A stretch of DNA of 64,000 nt. Origin: Xestospongia bergquistia (Eukaryota; Porifera; Demospongiae; Haplosclerida; Petrosiidae). A program made the translations under genes and the position numbers. The stretch's first letter is position 1. Each line of letters opens with the position of its first letter. The notes below the pieces were generated by a model. It was given only the letters and a program-made list of their open reading frames with translations. It was not told where the DNA came from and did not search any database. Positions 34,216 through 47,911 of the stretch are shown in pieces. The DNA lies in contig OZ014411.1 in the NCBI GenBank assembly GCA_963965975.1, positions 9,487,501 to 9,551,500 on the forward strand, given 5' to 3'.

Positions 34216-37200
34216 AAATGCTTAATGATACCAATATAAATAACTGTAAAATTGAACATTCTTCTTGAGGAGGCAAACATTGCTACTTCTGGAACTTATA
34301 TAATTTGTCACAGAAGCAACACATTTTCATTTATAGATAACAAAAATGAGTAATACCAGAATAACTATTTCTGAAGCTTAAAATAGAGAATATAGCAGAG
34401 CCAGTCAACCTTAAAAATCACATTACTCATGAAACAAATGAGCTGCATCACAACTAACTCTACTGGGAATGTTAGCTGTAACCACATATCTTTAAATTAC
34501 TCTATGTAAATTTGAACATACCTTTCCATGAAACGTCACAGCAATGAGAGCTATTTTTACAAACATTGTAAACTAGTCTTTGCTCTCCTTTCGAATTAAA
34601 ACTTCCCAAAATACATTCTGTCATTCCTTTAACAAAAGACACATACATTTTGCTGACAAAAAACTTACCAGATAATTGTGTCACTAAACCGTGACCATCA
34701 TTACTTCTACTAGTAGAATTATGAAAGTTTTGAATACCCTAATATGAAAGAAGTAAACTATAATATATAGATATGTAAAATCAACTAAGTGAGACAGTAA
34801 AACCTAAGTACTTACTGCAAGTCCATTATAAGGACTAAGTGAATTCTTTAAACTATCTTCAAGAAGTTTGATAAGACGTGGATAAAACCATGGATTATCA
34901 ATAATGAAAAAGATGTCATCATTCTGAAATTCATTCTCAATTTTAGTAAGACTTGCATTCCATGTCAGAGAAAAGCAGTAGTTGCATCATATGCATTTAA
35001 TAACTTAGAATGAATAATAAGAGAATAATAATCCTCCATTGTTATATCAGCTGACATATTCACTACTGTATTATAAAATATTTTAGAAAGAATTTCTTTT
35101 GGTTCCTGTAGAAATTATAGATCATTAAAGTAAATTGACAAATTTTAAGGCGAAAACTGACATTTTTCTTATTCGTGTTATATGAAAAAGTATCCACAAA
35201 AAGTGTAGAATTGATAGCTTGTAATATTTCTTCATTAGTACAATTGGAATTGGACCTAATCTCTTCCAAGTACCACCACCTAGTGCTATACATACCAGGT
35301 AAGATCCAAACATGGTCTGCAGTAGTAAGTTTGAGATGGTATGCCTAAAATGATATTATTATGCTAAAATATTTCAGATTATAATAACTTACAACACAAA
35401 ATACAGTTCTAGCATGTAATTCTCCAAGCATCAGTAAAAATATTCGGATATCTTTAGCCTGAACATTGAGAAAGATACTTTAATAAAAACTCATCACAAC
35501 AAATATTTTATTTGCAAATTAAAAGATATCAATTAAGGTGTGTGTAAAACAACTAGTTTATTAACTTATAACAAGACACTCACTTTTGCCTCTTTCAAAT
35601 TTTTCTCTGGTGATGTTTTAAAAGAACCCAGATCAAAAACAGTCATATCGCTATTATTACTTTTTAAGCTCTTTGATAATAGCTCAGCAACCTGTATGAA
35701 TTCAAAGTCAGAGACAAATAACTAAAGATATAAATTGATTTACACAATACCACCATATATCATTTAACTGCATGACCATATTATTGTGGGAACATGTACA
35801 AAATATATAACTATTGACTGAAAAGATGATCACTATCTTGTATTGTACTCAACATTGATATCTAGAAAGTACTACCACTAAGTATCATGGATACAAAAAA
35901 TATCTTCCTGTACATACATAATAATGTAGAACAACATTTTTATAATAAGTACTTAAAAACAGTGCAACACTTAGAAGTATCAATTCTAATGAAAGCCACT
36001 AACATAACTTGCATGGATGTACTATTCTTTAATAAAGTGCATTAATAATTATATTAGTTTTATATATTTTTAGTACTTACTGACACATAGTATTCTTCCT
36101 CTACTGATAAAATACCCACTCTTCTCCAACTAAAGTGTTCTAATAAGTATCTTCTTACTTTATTTATAAAGTGATCATTTGGTATTGTAGCATAGAAATA
36201 AGGGTATCTACTGGTGTCCTCAAGTGACACATCAGTCACTGAATATGATATCTAACAAAAGAGTTCATGAGTTAAATATTTTCATTGAATATATCATTCT
36301 ATGACAATAATAAGTTATTAAGCTCTTACTTTTTCGAGCTATAAGAAATTTAATTTACACATGTGTTAAATTTTAATTTATAAAAAAGCAACATTCCCAA
36401 TCTACCTGTAAAAGATTCAATCTTCCACAAATGTACCCAATACTTTTAGCAATGTTAGGATGATCAGGACCAATAACTCCATGAAAAGGATACTTTGCAT
36501 ATCTCCTTATTATTATTCGATATGGTTCAGTTGGGTCCTATATGTATATAAGAAGCAATATAATATGATGTAAAATTAGATTAAGATTGTTTAACGAGAT
36601 TCAGTTACTGTTTAGAAATGATAACATGTTTTAACATCATCCATTTGTTCTACATGGTGATGCTATATAGTGGACTACCACAGATTCAATAATTACAGGA
36701 TAGTCTGCTTAATTTTGCTTTGTTGTGTGTTCACATTAGAGAGGTTAATACTGTTAGTTTAGTTAACATAACAGTTGTCATATCACATGAGTAAGGGTTA
36801 CAGTGAGTGCATCAGGCTGTGTTGTAGCATACAGTTTCATTCGATTATAATTCATTATATATTTTATATAATACATGTCCCTTCAGCAAACAGAACATCA
36901 AAGCAATGACTTTTATATAGTCAGTTATAACAAAGACATTCTTTTTAGAGCGTTTGTATATTCAATATGAAAATATTTGTAAACATTAATTAGCTATTTT
37001 AACAAACAAATTTGTAGCTTACATTGGTGGATTACTACATAATCCAAAAGTTGTTAAGTGAATAAACAAATAATACAGTGAGTAACAATTCACATGAACT
37101 ATAGATTTTATAGTAATCAATCCACTAATATAAACGACAAAGCGATTGTTAAAATTGATAACTGCTTAATTTTAAAGTGCATTATTATGGGAGTTTTATA

Positions 37201-38385
37201 GACCATTAAAAGCTTTACATGTCAACTTCATGGTGGTAACAAAACAATAGCAAGTACTTTTTATAGTACCAAGCAAAACTATTTCAATGTATAACATTAC
37301 CAGCAAGCAGGTAAAACATACTGTCATATATAAAACAAGCAACATCTTTGAATTCCAAAGCAGAACAAAGTGCATGGCTACCTTTATGAGACTATGCCTA
37401 TTTCCTGGCTAGTTACAAGAAAGCTGATAAAGAGAATTAACATTTTTAGATATCATTAATACAAATGTGCATATCTTAATTTACAAAAGTAAAGACATGA
37501 AAAAATTGGAATCAAATGAAGTCTGTTGTAATAACTGATATGCCATAGAGATTTGTAAGACTTGAAAAATAGAAGTGTTTATGGCTCTTCACTGGGTAGA
37601 TATTTTTCAAAACATATTTACCATATTTATAATTAGGGCATTTAAACCACTATATATGTAATTTAGTTACTGTGAATTTAAAGTTTAATACATTCAGAGT
37701 ATATGCTTTACATATTAATGTGTGAAATATTTTACTTGGCCAAAAAGTAAACTTAATATATTATAATACTGACACTGACAGATACAAATGAAATAGTAAA
37801 CATACAAACAACAACTGAAAATAACACTATTTCAACTATTATACATTAAATAACACTGAGAGTGTGTGTTCACTCATGCATTATAATATAATGCAGTTTA
37901 TGTAAACATTCATTTTAGTTACTTAATTTAGTGCATGTTTATCATTGCATACCCAAAACAAATGTACCACAGTATAATTATATGGTGACAAAACTTTTAT
38001 GTGACATTTTCTCAGCATTCAAAACCCAAACTCAACATTCCATCTACTTTGCTGAGTCAGATTTATAATTGAATTATGGTTGTTTCTCTTTTATATAATC
38101 AAACGTCAATCTAACCTGCACAGGATCTTTAAAAAATACGGGCAATAGCTCCAGTTTAAAACAACTTAATATATGAGGATCCTGATTGATCTTGTCCATA
38201 GCCAATTCCACTGCACTCATGGTAAGTATATCACACTCATCAAGATCCCTGTACGGACAAGGAAAGAACGCAAGGAAACGAAGAGAATGTTTAGCATCTT
38301 CTGATGTACAGTTATATGAAATACATTGGAAAATACTGTCTGTTAATAAAGCCAACAGCACACACAACCAAAAAAGTGACTTCAT
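31748..38385 (-). CDS. GABA-B-like class C GPCR, paralogue 2, 15 exons with one frameshift
   Basis: Exons in transcript order: 38385-38116, 36537-36406, 36251-36081, 35691-35584, 35458-35393, 35344-35162, 35105-34816, 34738-34522, 33349-33196, 33139-32995, 32936-32829, 32728-32591, 32510-32184, 32133-32005, 31864-31748. The exon order, phases and most lengths equal those of the gene at 8273-14399, so the two are a recent duplication. It has the same signal peptide, Venus-flytrap domain, IKASSP loop, seven helices and coiled-coil exon. Exon 7 is 290 nt instead of 291: one base is missing near 34970, in the region coding for a Thr-Ala-Leu-Thr-Trp stretch. This puts a TGA in frame and would remove the membrane domain. 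It is either a recent pseudogene or an assembly/allelic error. The start at 38385 matches paralogue 1; ATGs up to 27 bases upstream are also in frame. Confidence 0.82.
34162..34212. repeat. (AT)n microsatellite
   Basis: An AT run inside the 1.2-kb intron between exons 8 and 9 of the second GABA-B-like gene; absent from the same intron in paralogue 1. Confidence 0.95.
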
Positions 38386-39405
38386 TTTTTGAGCCGACGG
38401 ACACAACATCACATACCGGTACTTACTGTAGGGCGTAACCGGACGAGGAGGAGACTACTGCCCACACTGTTTGATAAAGTAATTGCTCCCAGGCACGATT
38501 AACTTCTACAAGCCCAAATCTCATTAAATTAATGACTGAAAAGACAACAGGACCAGATCAAGGGAATGGCACTCTAGTTGATCTTGTGAGATATGTTTTA
38601 ATACGCCATTCACTTGAGAATACCATGCAGGGAACCACTGTAATAACTGCTAGGTTATTGCTAAGTACATGTTACTATATAAAAGTATACTCTAAGTTGC
38701 TTTTTGGGTAGTAATAAAATTTATTCTGATTATGAAGATGAAGTGTTTATCTTTAATAATGCCATTTTGTCAAAAGTAAGGAAGGATGTATCATATATAG
38801 TATATTTATGTACAGTTTAAGATATTTATCTTGCCTATTACCCAGTCTGGCTATACCAGACCACCCATCACTATTAATAGTTATAAGACAAAACCACAAA
38901 TAGATAACTTACATATAAATACAGGTATAACAGTATAAATAAAAAATTCCACTTCATGAGCATATTTTAATATAATACTTTATTACAATTGGTACCATTC
39001 AATAATATTGCCTTTTAAATTTTAGTAGCCATTGAGTTTCTTTGTTTGTTCTCATGTTCTAGAAGAGTCACAGTATAATCTCAATATATGAAATAACATT
39101 CAGGAAGTCACAATAAACAGTGCATGAGAATCACATAAATGTTTCTAGTTCTATCAGTGCCATAGCCAAATGCAACATTTAAGGAATAAAATAATATCAT
39201 TTCTACTTAGCCAGCAGCATAATAGATGTCAAAATTACAACTTAGATAACTTAACCCTACACTGAGAGTTTAATATAAGTGCAAAATAAATATATTCAAT
39301 TATTTCACAGAAAGACAATGCACAAAATAGCAAAACAAAATTTAATTTTTAATACAATAAATGATCGTCTTACGTATGAAATAATCTAATAGGTTATCTT
39401 CAATA
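38386..39405. other. Intergenic with a small Frizzled-like scrap
   Basis: Positions 38390-38660 are the duplicated upstream region of the GABA-B-like genes. At about 39010-39065, text resembling the end of the penultimate Frizzled-like exon occurs on + (GTTTGTTCTCATGTTCT). Nothing else is recognised before the GH3 stop codon. Confidence 0.5.
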
Positions 39406-42400
39406 TTAACAGGCTAGACACGGTGGTACATTTTGACAACTATGAACAGGGACAGGTTCAGTACCAATTATAAGAAATGATGCTATAACATTAGTATCTT
39501 CACCAACTAATGCATTCCCGGGTGATCTCCCACCAATACTCAACATGTACAGACCAGAATAAATATAACGTATTCCTTTAGAGTCAACTAGAGACATAAG
39601 ATATGGTGATAACTTGAATTCAATGCTTACATTTTGTGATGGTTTTATATACCTAACACGTTTAAATCCTACCAACTGTATATAAGGATGTTCTAAATCA
39701 TTTATTTGAGGATATATTATGTAGACTTGAACTACTTCATCACCAGCAACATCTCCTGAGTTTATAACAGATACCGTCATCTTAATGGTCTCACAAGGTT
39801 TTATTTTATCAGTTGGAACAAGACTAACATTGCCGTATGTAAAGTTAGCATAACTGAGACCATAGCCAAAAGGAAATAATGTCTGCCCTTGAAAATAGCG
39901 ATAGGTTCGACCTGGTTTGGGAGACATGTGATAATCTTCTGAGTCTCGTAAATCTGAACTACTTATTAGTGTGGTCACCGACATACGACCAGCAGGATTA
40001 TACTGACCGAACAAGACATTAGCTATACCCAGTCCTCCTAAAGCTCCAGGATAAAAGGCTTCAACGATAGCCAACACTCCCTCATCATTATAAAGCTCAG
40101 GAATACTTAGAGGACCACCATTGACAAGAATAAGGATGATGTTAGGATTTGTTTCCAATAAAAGTGTTAAGAGTAAAGACTGACAACCAGGAAGATTAAG
40201 AACATCTACCTTAGTATCATTCAGACATATAGTAACTTTCCTATCATGACCTTCTCCCTCCAATGTGTCATCAAGTCCCATTACTGCTATAACATAGTCA
40301 GCACCTCGAGCTGCTATTAGGGCATCAGGAAACCCAGTTGTGTTAGGACAGGCAGGATCTATACAACCTGATCCATATGTTAGTAATGTATTAGCATTCA
40401 AGTTATTAATAAAGTTGTTTATACCTGACAGTATACTAGTTATATTGGATGGGATGCCAACATAGTTAGATAAGAGTGTATTAGTGGCATTTGCTAATGG
40501 ACCAACAACAGCAAATTTCTTAACTTTCAAAGGGTCAATTGGTAAAGTTTTTTGTGCATTCTTTAACAATACAATAGATTCATGTACAGACAACAGATTA
40601 GTTTCAGCATTTTCTTTTGTATCTAAGTGACTTGCATCAATATGTTGGTAAGACACAGACTCATATGGATCAAAATCACCAACTCGAATACGAAGATAAA
40701 AACTCCTCCATACAGCTTTCTGAACAGTTGTCATATGAACATAACCTTCACTAATAGCTAAAGGTAGGTATTGTGTATACACATCATCATATATTAAGTC
40801 CAAATCAGTAGTAGCATTCATACATACAGCAGCTGCCAGAACCAGACTAGGCACATAGTGATGTGCTGTATAAACTTGTCCTATTGCTCCATTATCTGAA
40901 ATGGTCGATATCAATGGTCGATTGAACTCAGTACGTAAAACTGTCTTTAGTAAGAATGGATTTGCAGCATCAGGAGCACCATCTTCTTGGAATATTGTTC
41001 GAGTACCGCTTAATGCAGGCATGATCTGTGCCACCTTAGCAGCCATAGCCTGTGACTTAAAAGCTGGTAGAAATGTGTCATATAAGTCATGTAGACTGAC
41101 ATTGGCTGAGAAGCTATTTCTGATGTCCTCTGGTCCACTATGCACAGCAAAATGTTTAGCACAAGCTGCTATTTTTAAATACCTAGAATAAACATTTGAA
41201 ACATCAAGGGATTTACATAAGTAGCCCATCAATATATAATTATGTAACTATTTACGACTTATATAACTATCAAAAAAAACACTAGATACATTAATAAAAG
41301 TACTCGTAATACAAAATGTATGACAAATGGTGTTGGAAAGACTTAGTTCTAAACAATAAAACTCAACCTAACCTCAAGGCTTGTGTTTATAAGTAGTCTA
41401 TAATCAAAATAATTTGATCTAAGTTTTAAATTGAGCTAAAGTTACAAACAGTTAAGATAAAAAATATTGACTAATACTGATTTTTTACAATACTTGAATC
41501 TATTCAATTCTATGATTGATACAATTTACTGCTTTGTATTAGTCTGAAGTATTGCTATTTCTATTTCTTAGTGATAGATACCACGTTTCAATTTGATGGT
41601 AGAAAAAGTGACAACAAATAGCTTGTTTACAAAATGAAACTGCTTTATCAATGCCATAAATGTCAAAAGCACATTGCAAAGTCCGTATTGTCTGTGTGAA
41701 ATGAAACAAACTGTGCATACAAGTAACACTTTCTTACTGAGGATCTTCACCTTCTTGAAGGCCTTTTGTATAAGCCACACCCATCAATGATAAGTGGTAG
41801 GGGTCTTCACCAAATGTCTCTTTTCCTCGTCCCCATCGTGGGTCACGAAATAGATTAACATTGGGAGAAAAACAGTTAAGACCAGCGGCCTCAGTACTTG
41901 AACCATTGAATTGAGCTAACATAATATTATGTAATGCCCGACCTTCATCAGCAGTGATTTCACCTACTCTCTGAATTAAATCAACATCAAATGTGGCTCC
42001 GAGTCCTACAGTAGTAAATAGATGCAACTAATATGATATTCAATGTTGACGATTATGTCAACTTATAAGTACATGTATTGACAATAAGAATGCTAATCAA
42101 ATCATCAATCTTTTGATATATAAGGTTTCATGTTATGTTAAATAGGTATGTATTTGAAGTTATATACACTTACTTTACTACTATTTACAGTTGTGTAAAT
42201 AAAATTATTTAATAAACATTTCCTCTAGCTATGTATATCCACAGTGAACATGCAACTACCAGTTACATGAATAAGTTAAATTATATATGTAATATACAAG
42301 TACATGTACATAATGGAATAGAGTCACTCACCTAAAGGTGTTGGAAACACAGTCCAAGTAATCCCCTCTGGCCAATGTCCTCCAGATAAGGCCCAGCCAT

Positions 42401-42659
42401 GTATACAGTTAGATCGCCAATTGTAGTCTTTAATACCTAATCTAGGAATGGCTTTAGCATTAGCAGCACATTGACTATATAGCTCATCATCTGTCAGTCT
42501 TGATACTAGGTCAGTTGCTCTATCTTCTGGTGATAGGGTTGGATTACAAAAAGGATAATTGGCCTGAGGCAGACTAGTGCAGTCTACAGATCGGGTAGAA
42601 CTACTAATAACGGGAGTAAAAAAAGACAGTAGGACCAGGCAATAGATGAGGTTAACCAT
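39406..42659 (-). CDS. GH3 glycosidase, beta-xylosidase-like, secreted
   Basis: Exons in transcript order: 42659-42332, 42005-41738, 41182-39406; phases join cleanly to 2373 nt, 790 aa. A signal peptide (about 1-20) is followed by the GH3 N-terminal barrel: GWALSGG, NLFRDPRWGRGKETFGEDP, ACAKHFAVHSG, and ISDNGAIG with the expected nucleophile Asp near residue 295. The second GH3 domain carries LEGEGHDR near residue 506, the likely site of the acid/base Glu. A C-terminal fibronectin-III-like domain (VINSGDVAGDEVVQVYI) completes the usual beta-xylosidase / arabinofuranosidase layout and length. It probably removes terminal xylose or arabinose units from beta-linked glycans outside the cell or in lysosomes. 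At least three broken fragments of it lie elsewhere in the window. The exact substrate cannot be told. Confidence 0.93.
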
Positions 42660-43458
42660 AATGGTTGGAAGGTGTGGCTCTAATTCTAGTAAAAGAGCAT
42701 GCAGACGAGTTCAAAGGTCTTAACTGTATATATATTCAGTATTAATACTTCAGATACAGATTATACTTCACAAGGTAATTTAGTATCACAAGATCAATAT
42801 AAATTGAATCAAGTATGTAGCAATATTATTATTGCTATTATATAAACGTAATGTACAGAGTAACTAATGAAATTAAGCAACATACTGTCATGCATTAATA
42901 TCTACATGATGAGATAAGTAGCTTAACACTACCTAGTGGAAATATTTAATTGAACAAGCATGTCACCCAAAATAATCATAACAATCATAACATATTGCAA
43001 CACTCATTTTCTTGTTTCTTATAGTAACATTATCATAGAGTTAATGATTAAAAGTACTCCAATATAAGCAAATTTAGAAGGGACAAAAATTTATGGCATT
43101 AGCCATAATTTTGGAAGGTGTGGCTGTAATTCTAGTAAAAGAGAATGTAGATAACTTCAAAGATTCTAAAAATTTAAAAGTTTTTCACATCATGGTATAT
43201 CTAGTGAATGTTCTCCAAAGCTAGCACTCATTTTGTGACTCTATTTAACTTTAAGACAAGGTTTACACAATAATAATTCAGTTAGCTTTTTTACTTTATT
43301 AATCAGGATTATGTTGTACATATATTGTACCTGTTTACTAGTTCATTAGCTTATTCATAACTACATATAGAAAATAATAGGTGTCATGCTCATAGTTGTG
43401 GAAGTTTTACATAACAATTTTATAGGTTAAAATGACACATCACCTATAACATTGACTT
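42660..43458. other. Upstream of GH3, with a duplicated leader
   Basis: Positions 43100-43170 repeat the GH3 start region and leader at 42650-42720 (GGAAGGTGTGGCT then AATTCTAGTAAAAGAG). This points to a partial tandem duplication of the promoter side of the gene. The rest shows no gene. Confidence 0.6.
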
Positions 43459-43496
<38 letters not shown>

Positions 43497-43528
43497 AACA
43501 ATCACACACACACATACATAATATAACT

Positions 43529-43564
<36 letters not shown>

Positions 43565-43570
43565 TATATA
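43459..43570. repeat. Compound (TA)n-(CA)n-(TA)n microsatellite
   Basis: TA run, CA run with an AACAAT break, then a second TA run. Non-coding. Confidence 0.95.
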
Positions 43571-43819
43571 ATATTATTTAAATATAATACATATATTTAT
43601 TGATACATACAAACTTAATGGAAGTCAATCAGTTAGTATATAAATCTTCTTTTTAATACACTAAATGCACTGACTGCAGTTTAGACACTGCAGTACTATT
43701 ATTATACCAGCACTCAATGTGTAATGGATATTGTAGAAGTAATTAAAAAATAATGTATCTTATAAGAGATTCATTGAATGTTAAATATAAACTTGTACAC
43801 ACTTCATCTTTTCTTTAAT

Positions 43820-44570
43820 TGCTTAGTGCTTTAGTTATGGGTCCCAGACTTGTTCACAAGAGGATTTATCATAGAATTTGGTTCCTTCCATTAAGGATGT
43901 TTCAGAATGTCACCCTAAAGTATATTTGGAAAGCTTTTGTTCCTCTTTCCTCTCAAGTTGACAATCCTGTGTACTAGGTGCATCAACATTAGTGTTTGTA
44001 AATGACTCTGCTTTATTATTAGAACAAAAAATTGTGACAATAATACCTAAATTATTATTTTTAGTTACTGTGATGTTGATGGTTTTTATGGATCAACTTC
44101 CTTCCTCTTATTCAACCTGTAAAACAGCTGGTATAGTTTTTCTCTGTTATTATGTTTTCCTCTTTTTGACTGCATAATTGGTGATTGATATTTACCTTCA
44201 AGAGAAACTTGTCAAAATGTTAGCACTGTTACATGTTGGACATTGTGGCCACTACTAGAACAACTGATCCAGCCACTCAAGTTACCAGATTGTTCAAAAT
44301 TACCTAGTGCTATATCCCCTTTGGGTACAGTGCACAGTTAACTGATATAATTTATTGTATTCTTTTTAGATTCTAGTGGCCATGGCTCAGGTAACTCCAA
44401 CCCTAGTCTTACTACTGATAACTCATCTTTGCAACAAGATACAGTTTGCGATGACCAATTCATTAAAGTCAATGGTATATGTTATGCTAGACATGATACT
44501 TTTGAACAGACTCCACATAATGTCTTTGGAAAAATACTATGGACAAAATTACCTCTTTTTTAATCACCAA
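43820..44570 (+). pseudogene. Frizzled-like receptor, N-terminal exons, decayed
   Basis: Three consecutive exons of the Frizzled-like family can be followed: the first CRD exon (43830-44035, with TGA in place of TGG in the SSWLTCALGG segment), the second CRD exon (about 44080-44330, matching CEEVSTVIC and LWPLLEQLIQPLKLP but frame-broken), and the Cys-linker exon (about 44370-44530, codons for DDQFIKVNGICYARHD, where a Cys is lost). Similarity ends before TM1. It covers the part of the gene missing from the copy at 1-1544. Confidence 0.8.
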
Positions 44571-46235
44571 GTTCAAAAGGGTCGTATGGAGACAACCTAC
44601 TCTACCATCCATTCTTAATAAGACATCTGGTGAATTCATTGCAGTCAGTAACTCTTGAAGACTAATTGACATTAGACTAATTAACATTGATTATTTTTCC
44701 CTGTGATAAACATTTTAAAATATATTTTCATCCATTCCAGTTTCTGTTTATCTTTCTCTTTTTTTCGGATCTTATCACATACTGATCAATTCAAATTATT
44801 TTGCAAATCCAAAAGATACTTTTAACAATACTTGATGCACCACAACTGCTTAATTCGTTATACATAGTTGATAGAAGCATCAATTTTCTATAATATCTTA
44901 TATGTCTATTTAAAAGACAGCAATTGGAGAAGTTATTTTATCTTCAATATACATTTATAAGAAGAAGGGTCCACTTACAAACAAACTTGTTATTTAAAAA
45001 CAAGTATAACATAGATTGTATGTGGAAAAAGTTTACATTAAGATTTTCATTAGTTATTGATACACATCTATATGCTTATTTTAATACACTAATGCTTTCT
45101 TATGCAACAATGATATCAGTGAAAAACATATGATCTCTTTCTATACAATATGAATACAAAAGTGAACAAATGATTAGTGAAATTTTCATGTGAGCAGTCA
45201 TTACAAACAATTGGTTTCTCTAAATTATTCTTATTTATGGAAAATGACCTAGACAATAGTTTTTGACAGTAATATACACTGGCAAGTGCTAAAGAACAAC
45301 ATATATTATGATCAATGAACAGTTAAAATATTCCATTATTAATTTTATTCAATAAGAATTAATGAACATGTTCATTGAATCACACAAAATCTGAAATACC
45401 TTTCAACAAATATTAACATGCAACAAAAAATGTTCCATTAATAGTAATCACATTGATACATCAGAGCTACTTAATTAAACTATAACAATTATTACATAGA
45501 TATTATTTAAAATGACTAAACGTAATAGTTCTAAGTAAAGATGTATATATGCATGGAGTGTCAAGTACAACATATCAATATATTCTAATTGATTATTCAT
45601 ACGATAATTCTTTTCTCAAGTTAGCAAAACATACAAACTTGTATGTATTTTGATTGTCAAAAGTGCTGCTTCCTGAATGATATGGGGCTTATTTTTTAAA
45701 AACATAGTCTTACAAACTAGACCCAACCCATGCAATTGAACCATGGACGAGGAAGGATCTGTAATAGAGCAACTTCTGCAATAAAAATGGCTGGGACTGA
45801 AAATTTGATAATATAATATATCATGATTTTTCAAAACAACACACACACACACACTAATCTATAACAGGTATTATTTAGAAAATCTACTAAACTAAAATGA
45901 TGGCACTGAATCAACTTCTTTGTCCTTTTTCTTAGATATCTATTAAAGATACAAACAATACACATATTAAATATGTTATAAATTATATAATAATATACTA
46001 TAATACTGAATGATATTTTTACTCTGTAGTAAAATAATTGTCAATGACAACTTTATCTTTAATGAGTATCATAAATAACAATAGAATTATTGATGACAAA
46101 ATTGTCTTTGAAAGGTGCTTTAAAATATTCTAGTTAGATAGTAACTCTTCGATCTAATTTTTACTATCAAAATCATACTATGGTTATATGTAATGATAAA
46201 CTTATTATTATATTATGTTGACAATATATACACTT
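44571..46235. other. Intergenic
   Basis: AT-rich with no recognisable exon. The ORF at 45616-45852 (minus) has no homologue elsewhere in the window and no domain I recognise; it looks spurious. Confidence 0.55.
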
Positions 46236-47794
46236 ACAACAGCTCTCCTATGTACTGAGTTATAGCCATCTTTAAGAAGACAATATGGAAATCATGACTA
46301 TAACAAATCACAAGTCAAAAAAGGGGACTTTGCTACAAACTAAATCACAGAACAACGTACAACCTACTACACTTACTAAATCCAATAGAACTTAGATGGT
46401 TTCTATAGCTTTGGGGACAACTTTCTCATGATTAACTTCATTGGCAAGTGTCATAACACAAGATGAAGTCAAGTAGGAGTTAAATAACATATACATACAA
46501 TGAATATATCCCTGTAATTAAGTCATTACTATGACATTGTCAATGTACTATAATAGTCAACTAGTATATATGTACTGACAATAATGAACACTTTTATTCT
46601 ATATTGTTTTTATTGTTCTATATAGAATACAAACATAGTTCACAAAAGCCATTCTATTTCTATTATATCAAATTCCACCTAGCGAGACCCTCTTCAACAG
46701 AACATTATTATACCTACAGGATAGAATATATATATATACATATATATTATTTATACGATAATCACATAATCTCATTAATAATCCAGTTGATATATACAGT
46801 CTAACACATGTACTTACATATATGTAGTATACTAGAGTACTAGTGCCTGTATATATACTCATTGTACATTGTATACTTGTAATATTATAACTCTACACTA
46901 TATACTGACTATACTATTGTATGCTGTTATACTAGTTCTCTTACTATACAATTCTAGACTTCTCAATGTAGATATATAGGATTGAATATGGAACAGAAAT
47001 TCTGAGGTCTTGCTATCTTTTAAGTCTCAGAATTATAGTTTATCATATCTTCAACGTTTCTAATAACAAGTAACACTAAACATTGTGTGATATATGACTT
47101 ACCTTATAAAGACATCTTCTAAATGTGAGAGAAGATGTTGCCTTTAAGTAAAGGTGTGATCCCAGCCAGATATAGAAGGAAGTCACAGTAAAACACAGCA
47201 ACACCAGAACTACCCAACAGATCAAGTACATGTACATGTGCACAGAACAGTAGGAGATAACTTCCTTTTTGTTTACAAGCTCTACAATACCTCTCCTGTC
47301 AGGACAGGCTTCTTACAGTGATACTTTATGTCTTCCTTTACTCTTTATCTTCGTTAAATGTTAAGCCAAATAATCACCTGTTCCTTAAGATAAATGTAAC
47401 TAAAATAAAGAAATATTTAGAACAATGTAAATTGGTAAATAATATAATACTACATGTATAGATATTAAACTGTTCAGTATTAGATACTAAAATACAACAA
47501 TGTATTACTAACCATTTCATCTCTCTTGCCGTGATTAGCTAACAACTTTCCCATAAGAGCTTCATAAAAGAAGAAACTACAAGTTAAAATAATAAAACAC
47601 AATGGTATTTTATTAGTAATTCTTAGTGTGCATATTTTAGTAAATATTAATGTGTATGTACATGTATATGTGATGAACACACTTTCAAATCTTACCAAAT
47701 ATATTCAAATGATTGTTCTGAATTACTTTACAATATTTCCTCAACAAAGCAGAATAAAGAAAATAAAGCTGATACATGCTAGTGGATGATATTG

Positions 47795-47820
47795 ATCTTT
47801 GAAACAGCTGTTTCAAAGAT
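47795..47820. repeat. 26-bp perfect palindrome
   Basis: The two 13-bp halves are exact reverse complements around CAGCTG. It lies where copy 1 of the unrecognised gene diverges from copy 2, so it coincides with a rearrangement point. Confidence 0.95.
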
Positions 47821-47874
47821 AAGTCCAGGTGGAGCTACGTCTGAACTAAGTGCTAGCAACACTGTAGCAATCTG

Positions 47875-47910
<36 letters not shown>

Positions 47911-47911
47911 G
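47875..47911. repeat. (GA)n microsatellite
   Basis: A GA run with one GGG interruption. Confidence 0.93.

Noticed and set aside
40901-41191. 96-aa + strand ORF
   Set aside because: It is antisense to GH3 exon 3, which has clear catalytic motifs.
45616-45852. 78-aa minus-strand ORF
   Set aside because: No motif, no paralogue and no splice context; it begins in a CA/GT repeat.
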